Positions 46,640 through 55,352 of a stretch of 64,000 bases of DNA are shown piece by piece. Below the pieces are notes generated by a model. That model was not told the DNA's origin. It made no database searches and saw nothing but the letters and a program-made list of their open reading frames with translations. How positions within the stretch are numbered: position 1 is the first letter of the stretch; every line of letters starts with the position of its first letter. The stretch spans positions 1,320,001-1,384,000 of the forward strand of contig WPIO01000103.1 in the NCBI GenBank assembly GCA_009760855.2, written 5' to 3'. A program made the translations under genes and the position numbers. The stretch is from Cristatella mucedo. Lineage: Eukaryota > Bryozoa > Phylactolaemata > Cristatellidae.

Positions 46640-47300
46640 TGACACGATTACGCAGGGTACGGAGGAGTGCATCTGTGGCGGCAGAAAAGCTCTCCCATTA
46701 GCAGAAAACGAGCAAAGGTCTTGCAAGACGAACACTGCGCTGACGAGGCACGCGACATGTAAACACACCCGACGGCTCGCTCCGGAACAAATCCGCGCGC
46801 CTGAGAATGTCTCTCTGGTCTATTTCGACTGCGCCCCGTTATCTGGCCGCGCGCGCTTGTGAGAGAACACGACTCTTGCAGCCTGCGAGCACTGGGCGGA
46901 GACCCTAGGAGGGCTCAGAGCTGCCTAAGAAGCCGCAAGCTCACAAGTGGTGGAGGGCAGACGATGGCTCGGCAGTCCTGCCCAAATCCATGCATTGGCG
47001 GTATCCGTGGGGTCATCCATCTACCACAAACTGCCGCCAGCTGTCGGGCTGGTTCGGAACGAACAGAGGTTAGACGACAGTGCGAAAACAACGCACGCAT
47101 GGAATATAAGGGCTGCCGAAGGAGTACAAGAAGAGGAAGTGCCCGATCCGTTGACGTCTTGGCGGTCCGTCTTGAGTGTGTTGATTGGGCTTGGCCGGTG
47201 TTGTTTGGAGAATAAAGTGTTTGGTGTTGGAGCCAGCAGACTTGTTCTTCGGTCGCGCTATCCAGCCCGACGGCAGGTCGTGCGGAGGGCTGTCACAGCG
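46640..47300 (+). other. Possible LTR-like segment, otherwise unassigned
   Basis: A TATA-like GAATATAAGG near 47102 and GGAGAATAAAGTGTTTGG near 47208 are spaced like an LTR promoter and poly(A) site. No second copy was found. It ends just before the hAT left end. Confidence 0.25.
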
Positions 47301-47365
47301 CTATAGCCAGTTATGCATCCAATCTCTCCTAAGACTCTTCTTCTCCTGGCCTTCGTATACATATA

Positions 47366-48440
47366 GGGTTTCTGGTAACTGTTTAACAGTAACAGTAAAA
47401 CAGCTGTTTTTTGCCCAAAATCAAAAAACAGTAAACATATGTTTTTCTAACTGTTTTACTCTTTATAACGGAAATTTCTAAGCAAGAAGATACTCAAACT
47501 GAAGCTTTAACGTTCATTGTGGATATGAAAGATTTAACGAAAACCAAATTTTAAAGTTTTTCTTGAATGTGTTAGTAATTTGCTATGATGATTTTATCAA
47601 ATTGGCAAAAACTGAAACTAAAGTAAAATTTTGCAAACATTCAGAAAGATAGATATTAATTAAATTGATCTTGTGGCATCAACAAATATTGACGTTCTTT
47701 TCAGTCATATCTCCAGTTTGGAAATATGCTTCAAAGCGCATTAATCCAATTAAAAAAGAGCCAGAAGGTCAATGTGGACGATGCAATAAAATTATCAAAT
47801 GTTTTGGAAACTCCACGACAACGTTGAAGAATCATCTGAAATACATATAATTCATTTTGATAAGCGTGCTGTAGGGTGCGCATCCAAGGAAGAGCCCGTG
47901 AACAATAAGAGAACAAAAACAATTGCCGATTTCCTGGGGTGAAAGTGGTAGGAGATGAAAACTGATCTGGCTACTGATGGAATATCGATTAGAGCTAGCA
48001 CTAGGAATAACTATATACGGCAATAAATCTCGTAAGACGGATTCAAACTTCCAGCGAACGAAAGCAATGCGATGAAGCTGGCGCATGATGATTACGAAGA
48101 AAAGAGAAACAAAACGATTGTCGACGTCAAGGAAAAACTCGAGAGACGAGTAAATTTTAGCATGACTGTGGATGAATTCACAATTGTGAGGGGGCGTCGA
48201 TTTTTCGAAATCAAAGTCCCTGATAGCGGCGATAAAACAGTAATTAAGAAGGGTCTTCTTCGCACAACAGGTTCATGAACTCGATATGGTCGAATCAATG
48301 AAACAGCATGTGGGCGTTTGTAGAATAACAATGGAGACGGATTTGATGGGATCTACTCATGACGGCGCTGCAGTTAATAGTAAATGCATGAGCCACATCG
48401 ATTTTATCTGACAGGTCTGCTTAAACCATGATCTGAACCT
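47366..48440 (+). pseudogene. hAT transposase relic, part 1 (BED finger and catalytic start)
   Basis: About 47690-47845 encodes a BED-type zinc finger: SPVWKYASKRI, then CGRC, then HLKYIH. After stops and frame breaks comes the catalytic region, LATDGISIRA near 47970 and FSMTVDEFT near 48160, where the Asp would be the first acidic residue of the RNase H-like fold, followed by STHDGAAV near 48355. The left end at about 47366 begins AGGGTTTCTGG, like hAT terminal repeats. The coding frame is broken several times, so no active protein is expected. A LINE-A end interrupts it at 48441. Confidence 0.85.
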
Positions 48441-48766
48441 TAATAATAATAATAATAATGCACTTGATAAAGAACCCCCAGCGAACTCAATCTCTTTCTA
48501 GGCGCTTTTCATTTGCTGCAAAGGAAACGCGATCTAATGGGGAATGGTATCATGCTTGATAAACAACACGAATACGGTTAGTGGCAGAATGCGCAGTGTC
48601 AGCACGCATAAGCACATAAAGGACGAACCACAGGGGCCCACTAAATGCTGTCATAAATAGGTGCGTTTTAAGCTCTTTTTTAATGTGGTCAAGTCAGGGG
48701 ATGTCATGACGAAAGTCGGAAGTGAGTTTCAGGCTTTGGGAGCATACAAACTAATTGCACCTTGGA
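48441..48766 (-). repeat. LINE-A 3' end inserted in the hAT relic
   Basis: The insert starts with a (TAA)n tail and the reverse-complemented hairpin, then about 270 bases of LINE-A 3' region. On both sides the hAT frame is recognisable: LNHDLNL before it, and VCDTLHKKCTEV with DEIDDMGKSEAGACLE after it. Confidence 0.8.
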
Positions 48767-49650
48767 GTATGTGACACATTGCACAAGAAGTGTACTGAGG
48801 TGTAAGATTTAATCCTGGATAGTGACGAAATTGACGATATGGGAAAATCGGAAGCAGGTGCATGCTTGGAAGTGATCGGTATGATACGTTAGAAGGAGAT
48901 GTCGATTACCACGATCTGCTCACGAAATCACGCAAGCATGTAAAATTCATCCAATAATCAACCGTTTGAAGTAGTGTCTTTCAACCCAAAGTAAAAGCTG
49001 AGTTCGTAAACGAGATTAAACTGCATCTTGACGTGAAGTCGCTAGAGCCGCTAGTAAAGACAGAAGTTGCCCTCCGCGAGACACTAAGTGAATTCAAGGC
49101 GCTGGAAATGATTGAAACATTGAATATTTACGCTCGCTAAATCTTCTGACAGCAACGGAACCTGAGAAACTTGCTATTGAGAATCTAAGTCGAGAAGAAG
49201 CGACGTTTATAAGTTTTGACGCAATTTTAGAATTCATGTTCAACAAGCTCTATAACCTAAATAATGATATCAGTACCAAGCTAATATGCATTTCGAAGCG
49301 TCGCGTTGAAGAGCGATGATAGTGTTGAAGAGCGACTGGATAAGGGATGCCATGGACTTCTTGCTCGGTCCCTGAGATCCATCTCTCGCCTCGTCAATAA
49401 ATACGCTAAATTTCGCAGGAAATATAGCGTCCTGTCTTTTTTGAGTCAACTATGTGGGCTTTGTCGTTTATCAATTGTCAAAGGATGCTGAAAGCGCGAG
49501 CTTGTCTCTTCAAGATGAATTGAGTGTGCTGCTTCAAAATAACGGACCCTCAATTGTAGGCCGAGGGCAAGACAGTTTCAAATGGCTCAAATCCGAATTC
49601 ACACTCCTCAGGAACTCTGGCCAGCGCACTCAAAATCTCCAGGCATTTTA
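48767..49650 (+). pseudogene. hAT transposase relic, part 2
   Basis: Broken frames give VCDTLHKKCTEV, KAEFVNEIKLHLDVK, TEVALRETLSEFKALEMIE and NNGPSIVGRGQD, in the order expected for the alpha-helical insertion and late catalytic region of hAT transposases. Several in-frame stops are present. The relic is cut near 49650 by a LINE-A copy and resumes at about 52955. Confidence 0.82.
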
Positions 49651-50106
49651 AAACGCAATTATAGCGACCTCTCGTTATACGACCATATCAGCTCCTCAAT
49701 CAAATACGCCTATTTTCAGCTTCATAACATTGCTAAAATTCGGGCTTTTTTAGATAAGTATACCACGTCAAAGTTGGTCCATGCATTCGTGACATCCCGT
49801 CTCGACTTCTGCAACTCACTGCTTACTGGCCTGCCAGCATGTGCGATCAGGCGATTGCAGCTGGTGCACAACTCTGCAGCTAGGCATGTCTGTCGCGAGC
49901 GTCGCAGTTGCCACATTACTCCACTTCTCGCCGATCTGCACTGGCTACCAGTCAAGCAACGGATTGACTTCAAGGTTTTGTCGCTCACTTTTAGGTCCCT
50001 TCATTCTATGGCTCCAGCCTACCTGTCAGATATACTACCCCATCAGGCCAAGCATCGTACCACCCGCTTTTCGGAATCCAACAGTCTACAAATACCTCGT
50101 ACAAAC
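49651..50106 (+). repeat. LINE-A, 5' portion of a copy split by an LTR element
   Basis: The frame encodes DHISSSIKYAYFQLHNIAKI, then GLPACAIRRLQLV and HWLPVKQRIDFKVLSLTFR, the segment following the reverse transcriptase in CR1/L2-type LINEs. The copy stops at ...CGTACAAAC, where the LTR element begins, and continues at 52555. The 5' truncation is about 49651. Confidence 0.88.
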
Positions 50107-50533
50107 TGTAGTTTGACTCTATGCCGGCTCCTCTAATGAGCCTGTGATGTGGCATGGACACAGGCCGGTAACCGCTGGTGGCCAGATGGTGGATTCACCA
50201 TCAGGGTCGGCCGCTGCACAGTTGTGGTCCTCGATGAATCATCGGGGTCAACCAGAGGAGTGGAAGGAGATTCTAGTGTGAGAAAAAAAATAAAATAAAA
50301 TTCCAGCTGCTTAAACAGCCTCTTTTTGTATAGCGACAGAAGAGCCTTGACGGCTATCACCACCGCTTGCAGTGGCGATAAAGGATCGCCCACCACAGGA
50401 ATCGAACCCACGACCTCGGGACCGAGGTCATGAAAGCAAGGGGGCGAAGGGAGTCGTGCGTCTTGCTGCTCCGTGCCTTGTACAATAAACCGTTTGCGTT
50501 GTTCTGGGCCAGCATTCTGTATGCCGAACCACA
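50107..50533 (+). repeat. 5' LTR, carrying an S2 SINE
   Basis: It matches the 3' LTR from TGTAGTTTG to GAACCACA. The 427-bp length is explained by a ~160-bp minus-strand S2 SINE (about 50283-50442) absent from the 280-bp 3' LTR. The SINE therefore landed after the element integrated. Confidence 0.88.
50283..50442 (-). repeat. S2 SINE in the 5' LTR
   Basis: It shows the reverse of the S2 consensus: CAGCTGCTTAAACAGCC, GACGGCTATCACCACCGCTTG and the B-box region GAATCGAACCCACGACC. The tRNA-like head is truncated at GTCATGAAAGCAA. Confidence 0.85.
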
Positions 50534-50547
50534 AGCTATTTCGTGGG

Positions 50548-51918
50548 ATGGAGCCGATGACGCCCTGGGAGATGTCTTGTGCAGCATCCCTAGGCTTCGA
50601 TGGCTTCGGAGATTTCGTTGGCTGGCTGCTGAACTTCGAGATGGAGATCGAGAAAAGTGGCCACGAACAGAGTGAGTGCCACTTGTTTTTGCTCCTTGCG
50701 ATGCAAGGCGGGGCCTTCACGTTTGCCTCGGGGCTCCCGCAGGAAGTTCAGGATGACTATACCAAGCTTCGTGAGGCCCTAGTGAGAGCATTCACCTCGC
50801 CGGCCGGTAGAGCGCGATTGCTGCACGCTGATCGGGTAAAGGCTGGTCGGACTGAGAGGGCCGACAGGAGCGACCGAAAGCGGCAGCAGCGGTCACCGAC
50901 TGTGTGCCAGGCGACAGAGGTTTGTCAGGCTGCCACCCCGTGGCGGCAGGCAACGGCTATCAAAGCGGTGACGGTTGGTCAGGCTGCGATGGTGTTCCAC
51001 GAAGCAACGGCGTTGTGCGAGGCAACGGTCAGCGGGGTGGCTGAGGCGACGGAGAGTGAGACGGTGCACGGAGAGGCAGCGGCGTCCGCGTGGAGGGCGG
51101 CGACGTCCGCGTGGAAAGCGGCAGCGGCCGCGTGGAAGGCGGCGGCGTCCGCGGCAGAGTCGGCGGCGTCCGCGGCAGAGTCGGCGGCGTCCGCGGCAGA
51201 GTCGGCGGCGTCCGCGACAGAGTCGGCGGCGTCCGCGACAGAGTCGACGGCGTCCGCGACAGAGTCGGCGGCGTCCGCGTGGAAGGCGGCGGCGTCCGCG
51301 GCAGAGTCGGCGGCGTCCGTGACAGAGTCGGCGGCGTCCGCGTGGAAGGTGGTGGCGTCCGCGAGGAAGGCGACGGCGTCCGCGACAGAGTCGGCGTCCG
51401 CGTGGAAGGCGGTGGCGTCCGCGACAGAGTCGGCGGCGGCGTCCGCGTGGGAGGCGGCGGCGTCCACGAGGAAGGCGGCGGCGCCCGCGACAGAGTCGGC
51501 GGCGTCCGCGATAGAGTCGGTGGCGGCGTCCGCGGCAGAGTTGGCGGCGTCCTCCCGAGAGGTAGTGGCCGGCGATGCAGCGCAAGCCATGAAGGTGACG
51601 CTGGCCTGCGACCAGCCAGTGGGTTGTGACGCGGCACAGGCAGGAGAGTGTGTGCAGACCGAAGAGTCTGCACAGGCCGGAGAGACTGTGCAGGACGGAG
51701 AGGCTGTCCAGCAGGGAGAATTTGTGCAGGCCGCGGAGACTGTGCAGGCCGGAGACTGCTCAGGTTGGAGAGGGTACGCAGGACAGAGAAGCAGCTGCGT
51801 ATATCGGAGACGCTGCGGAAGAATCGGCAGAGGCGGATGGAGCGACGGCGGTTGGTGTCCGGAAAACAGTGGCCGTGGACGTCAGCTCGATGACGATGGT
51901 CGGCGGCTCACGTTGTAA
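50548..51918 (+). CDS. Gag-like ORF with Ala-rich minisatellite
   Basis: The ORF opens at ATG 50548, 15 bases after the 5' LTR, and runs 456 codons. Residues ~1-95 resemble Gypsy-type Gag (ECHLFLLLAMQGGAFTF, then LPQEVQDDYTKLREALVRAF), the part that packs retroelement RNA. Residues ~170-345 are repeats of AAESAAS and AAWKAAS encoded by 21-bp and related units. After these come 8-residue QAGETVQD-like repeats. An apparent 1-base frameshift near 51755 leaves the repeat frame, and the stop at 51918 is supplied by an inserted LINE-B end. There is no CCHC knuckle. The repeat unit has no stop codons in any frame, so openness alone does not prove coding here. Confidence 0.6.
   Translation: MEPMTPWEMSCAASLGFDGFGDFVGWLLNFEMEIEKSGHEQSECHLFLLLAMQGGAFTFASGLPQEVQDDYTKLREALVRAFTSPAGRARLLHADRVKAGRTERADRSDRKRQQRSPTVCQATEVCQAATPWRQATAIKAVTVGQAAMVFHEATALCEATVSGVAEATESETVHGEAAASAWRAATSAWKAAAAAWKAAASAAESAASAAESAASAAESAASATESAASATESTASATESAASAWKAAASAAESAASVTESAASAWKVVASARKATASATESASAWKAVASATESAAASAWEAAASTRKAAAPATESAASAIESVAASAAELAASSREVVAGDAAQAMKVTLACDQPVGCDAAQAGECVQTEESAQAGETVQDGEAVQQGEFVQAAETVQAGDCSGWRGYAGQRSSCVYRRRCGRIGRGGWSDGGWCPENSGRGRQLDDDGRRLTL
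51118..51545 (+). repeat. GC-rich minisatellite inside the gag-like ORF
   Basis: Units of 21 bp (GCGGCAGAGTCGGCGGCGTC plus one base) and longer variants with TGGAAG are arrayed head to tail. All six frames are open through this stretch because the unit is a multiple of three and lacks stops. Several units differ by a few bases, so the array is not freshly amplified. Confidence 0.9.
51640..51770 (+). repeat. 24-bp degenerate repeats in the gag-like ORF
   Basis: Successive 24-base units encode variants of VQAGETVQ (EESAQAGE, ETVQDGEA, EFVQAAET). A related repeat occurs in the decayed segment at 4.1-4.4 kb. Confidence 0.75.
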
Positions 51919-52036
51919 TGTAATGTATCTCCGTCTGTAACTCCACAAAGTCATAAAGACCATGTGGGTGTTACGCAGGATAGTTTTGTTTAGCGCACTC
52001 ACAGCCTAAGCGGCTTTCGGTACGCATTCGGTAGCC
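51918..52036 (-). repeat. LINE-B 3' end inside the LTR element
   Basis: The reverse complement of the LINE-B terminus starts at the GTAATGTAATGTATCTCC tail and runs to CATTCGGTAGCC. It supplies the stop codon of the gag-like frame. Confidence 0.85.
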
Positions 52037-52274
52037 GTTGCCGGCTGGTCGCAAAAGGCCGTGCACCAGCTCGCCTCATGCGATCAGCCGTCAGGTAGCC
52101 TGTGGGGTCAGCTATTGATGCTAGCTGCTATGTCGAGGATTTGTAGGGTCTAGTTTGCATCGTTCATAGATAGGCTCGTTCATTGCTGCTTAGATAGGCT
52201 CGTTCATGCTGCCCTGTACGTTGCAGCTACGTGTGTTGGTCCTGCAAACTTGTGACCTGAAGGTCAAGGGGGCG

Positions 52275-52554
52275 TGTAGTTTGACTCTATGCCGGCTCCT
52301 CTAATGCGCCTGTGATGTGGCATGGACACGGGCCGATAACCGCTGGTGGCCAGATGGTGGATTCACCATCAGGGTCGGCCGCTGCACAGTTGTGGTCCTC
52401 GATGAATCATCGGGGTCAAGCAGAGAAGTGGAGGAGGAGAGACTAGCGTGAGGAGGAGGCGAAGGCAGTCGTGCGTCTTGCTGCTCCGTGCCTTGTGCAA
52501 TAAACCGTTGGCGTTATTCATCGGCTGGCTCTCTGATGGGCGAACCGAACCACA
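52275..52554 (+). repeat. 3' LTR
   Basis: This 280-bp direct repeat of the 5' LTR is preceded by a polypurine tract at about 52257-52274. It contains AATAAACCG near its end and finishes in CA before the CAAAC target duplication. Confidence 0.88.
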
Positions 52555-52954
52555 CAAACCTTAAATCCTTTGGAGACCGTGCATTTAGTTCGTATGCTCC
52601 CAAAGCCTGGAACTCCCTCCCGACCTGCGTCAGAACATCCCCTGACCTGACCACATTTAAAAGGAACTTAAAACACACCTATTTAGGACAGCATTTACTG
52701 GGTCCCTGTGATTCTTCCTTGATGTGCTTATGCGTGCAGACACTGTGCATGCTGCCACTAACCACATTTGCATGCTGACCCTGTGCATGTCACCCCTAAC
52801 CATGTCATTCATTTTGTTTGTTTTTCAAGCATGATTTTACCTACCATTCAATTGCATTTCCCTTTGCAGCAAATGTAAAGCGCCTAGAAAGAGATTAAGT
52901 TCTTTGAGGGTGCTTTATCAAGTGCATTATTATTATTATTATTATTATTATTAT
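52555..52954 (+). repeat. LINE-A, 3' portion after the LTR element
   Basis: It resumes with CAAACCTTAAATCC, the exact continuation of the 5' portion, and encodes AFSSYAPKAWNSLPT. Then comes the 3' UTR, the terminal hairpin (AAGCGCC ... GGGTGCTTT) and an (ATT)n tail at about 52926-52953. Confidence 0.9.
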
Positions 52955-53250
52955 CCATTAAGCCGACATCGACAGACGTTAAAAGAGCTTTTTTGGTCCG
53001 TACAAACTTATGTACAAAATTAAGCTCGTATCTCTTAGACAAGTCACTTAATGCACTCGTATTCTTGAAATATTATTACAAGAAGTAAAAATGCATTGAT
53101 TTACGAATTATCGTCAATGATGTATGGTAAAACGGCGAAAGTCACAAAAATAAGCTATCGACTGTCAAATTAGTGAAAAAATGGGAAAAATGGCTGTAAA
53201 CGGCTGGCTATTAAAAATGAAAACAGTAAACGGTGTTTAAAAAAGCTGCT
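52955..53250 (+). pseudogene. hAT transposase relic, part 3 (dimerisation domain and right end)
   Basis: 52960-53092 encodes PTSTDVKRAF, LCTKLSSYLLDKSLNALVF and a final YYYKK followed by TAA. This is the classic C-terminal dimerisation motif of hAT transposases. The A/T-rich DNA beyond, to about 53250, repeats the AACAGTAAAC motif also seen near the left end, but the exact terminus is unclear. Confidence 0.83.
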
Positions 53251-53539
53251 GCTCAGAAATACTGCACACACACTTTTATCGCAAGGCCCAGCAATGAATA
53301 GTCGTCATCAAATGGTAGGGAAGAAAAATTCCTCAACGGAGAGAGAACACTCTGCCATCGGAAAAAGTAGGCCGCACAGGTGTCGGGGCCGCAAAGCCTT
53401 TCTCGGAGGCGCGACCAGCCGAGTCACCACGCCCGGCCGTTTCTTTCTGGAGAACGCGCAGTCTTGTGGGGCCGCACGTGGATCCTTGCTCGTGCTATGG
53501 CCTCCAACGGAACGCGCTAGCCGGCCTTCCGGCATATTT

Positions 53540-54680
53540 AAACTGCGACACAGCTGATATCTCCGCAATGAGCGTCGCGAAACTGCAGTTTTGATTCCAC
53601 GTTGTAGCAAACATTTTTTCCGGGTATAGCTACAAAATTTACTGCAATTAAACTTTGGCGCTCTTTTGCGATGACGTTCGACCTTCCAACTTATTCGAAT
53701 TGCGATTCAGCTGCCATTTCAACAATAACCGTCGTGAAACTGCAGTTTTGATTCCATATTATACCAAACAGTGTTCCGGGTTTACAAGCTACCTTCCATG
53801 CTAAAGCAACTTCGCGTTCACATGCTATGGCCCCCAGTGGCCTGCCAGCTCTGCATTTTCAGGCTGCAATGCAGGTAATATTTCTACAGTAGGCGTTGCG
53901 AAACGGTGGCTTTGATTGCACATTACAGAAGCCAGCGTTCCGGGTTTGCCCACCAAACTTCATGCGATTGCACGGACGCGTTATTACGCAATTCTATTTG
54001 ATGGTCTGGGCCATTGGAGGCCCTATTTGGAGAATGCCCATGCGCCATGCCACGAAATAAGGTTGGTAAAATTGGAGCACTGCTTTCCGTAACGTGGCAA
54101 AAGCGAAGTTGCTCAACACTTATTTTGGAAATGGCAGCCATATTGCAGTGTGAAAATGTAGCGAGCCTGGCGGGCTCGGGCCATCGGAGGCCACAGCGTG
54201 AGAACGCCGATGCGCTATGCTAGGAAATTTTGAACGAGAATCTGGAACACTGCCCATGCTTTGTGCTATTAAATTTGCTTGGCAAACCCGAAGCACTGTT
54301 TTTTATAATGTGGAATCAACAGCAACTGCCCAACGCCTGTTGTGGAAATGGCAGCTGTATCGCACTTTGATTACGTAGGGGGGCTGGCTGTCCCGGGCCT
54401 TTGGAGGCAATGGCGTGATAACGCGCTAGCGCAATCGCATGAAATGTGTTGTTAATGTCGGAGCACGGTTGTCTGTCTTTTGGAATTAAAAACGTGGTTT
54501 CGCGAAGCTTTTTGTGGAAATGCCAGCCGTATGGCCGTTCGATGTGTTACAAGGCTGGCGGGCCCGGGCCATTTGAGGCCGTAGCACGAGAACGCGCACG
54601 CGAAAGTTCGTGGGTAAACCCGTAACACTATTTTGTATATTTTGGAATTAAAACTGCAGCTTTTTTCTGACGTCTATTGT
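53540..54680. repeat. ~160-bp satellite with an orientation switch
   Basis: A block reading GGAATCAAAACTGCAG occurs on the minus strand near 53579, 53736 and 53900 and on the plus strand near 54094, 54310, 54481 and 54643. Spacings are mostly 157-171 bp, with one of 216. The GGCC(A/T)TTGGAGGCC and GAGAAC(G/T)C blocks recur with it. Monomers are well diverged. Orientation flips near 53,990. Confidence 0.82.
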
Positions 54681-54939
54681 TGAATTTGGAGCTGTATCTT
54701 AGTGTGTCGTGCGACCCACTCGCGAGGACACTTGTCGCTCGCTAACCTACTATCTTCCTCCTCCCCCTCCTCCATTTGCAGCAGGCAATGTTGATGGAGG
54801 GTCGTTGGTGTTGCTGGTCAGAGCAAGATTTTTTTCACTGCGTCCGATGTTCAGCTGGAGGCCGTCGCTTGTTATTTCGCAGCAAGTGCGTGCCTTACTT
54901 TAAAGGACCGGAGTAGCTGTTATATTTACCACCGCGGTT

Positions 54940-55058
54940 CGGCCCAGGCGCTCGCCTTTGACCGCCGAGGTCGTGGGCTCGAGCCCTGCGGAAAATATGT
55001 AAAGCGTCTGTATAGAGATTAGGTTCTTTTTGGGCGTCATGCAAAAGAACTATGTATC
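54940..55058 (+). repeat. S1 SINE
   Basis: Head GGTTCGGCCCAGGCGCTCGC, B-box GGGCTCGAGCCCTG and tail GCGTCTGTATAGAGATTAGG. Confidence 0.82.
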
Positions 55059-55266
55059 TAGATTGTTATCCGCACAGGCTCTGCGGTGTCTTTAGAAAGC
55101 CCAGCAAAAGCAGTGTTACGTCTAGCAGCGACGGAAAAAATGAGATAGTAATGCCATCGACCGTCCGTTGCTGCAAGCCGTCCTCACCTCGGAGAACGAG
55201 CTCGAGCGCAAGCTGTTGAGTAAATATAAATACATACAATAATAAATACAAATAAATACACAAGAG

Positions 55267-55270
<4 letters not shown>

Positions 55271-55321
<51 letters not shown>

Positions 55322-55352
55322 TCTCTCTCACTCTCTCTCTCTCTCTCTCTCT
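55271..55352. repeat. (TC)n microsatellite
   Basis: A TC run with a few CACTC interruptions, at the edge of the GC-rich domain. Confidence 0.95.

Larger units (their letters stand above)
50107..52554 (+). mobile_element. Complete non-autonomous LTR retrotransposon with 5-bp target duplication
   Basis: Two direct repeats, 50107-50533 and 52275-52554, start TGTAGTTTGACTC, end GAACCACA and contain AATAAA. The flanks are CAAAC on both sides (50102-50106 and 52555-52559), a 5-bp target duplication inside LINE-A. A purine-rich tract AAGGTCAAGGGGGCG lies just before the 3' LTR. The internal 1.74 kb has a gag-like ORF but no protease, reverse transcriptase or integrase, so mobility would need proteins in trans. 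At least six substitutions separate the LTRs in their first ~165 bases, so the insertion is not fresh. No confident primer-binding site was found. Confidence 0.88.

Noticed and set aside
50893..51673. Three long minus-strand ORFs and two extra plus-strand ORFs across the minisatellite
   Set aside because: The 21-bp unit is a multiple of three and free of stops in all six frames, so openness carries no information. Only the plus frame continuous with the gag-like head has other support.
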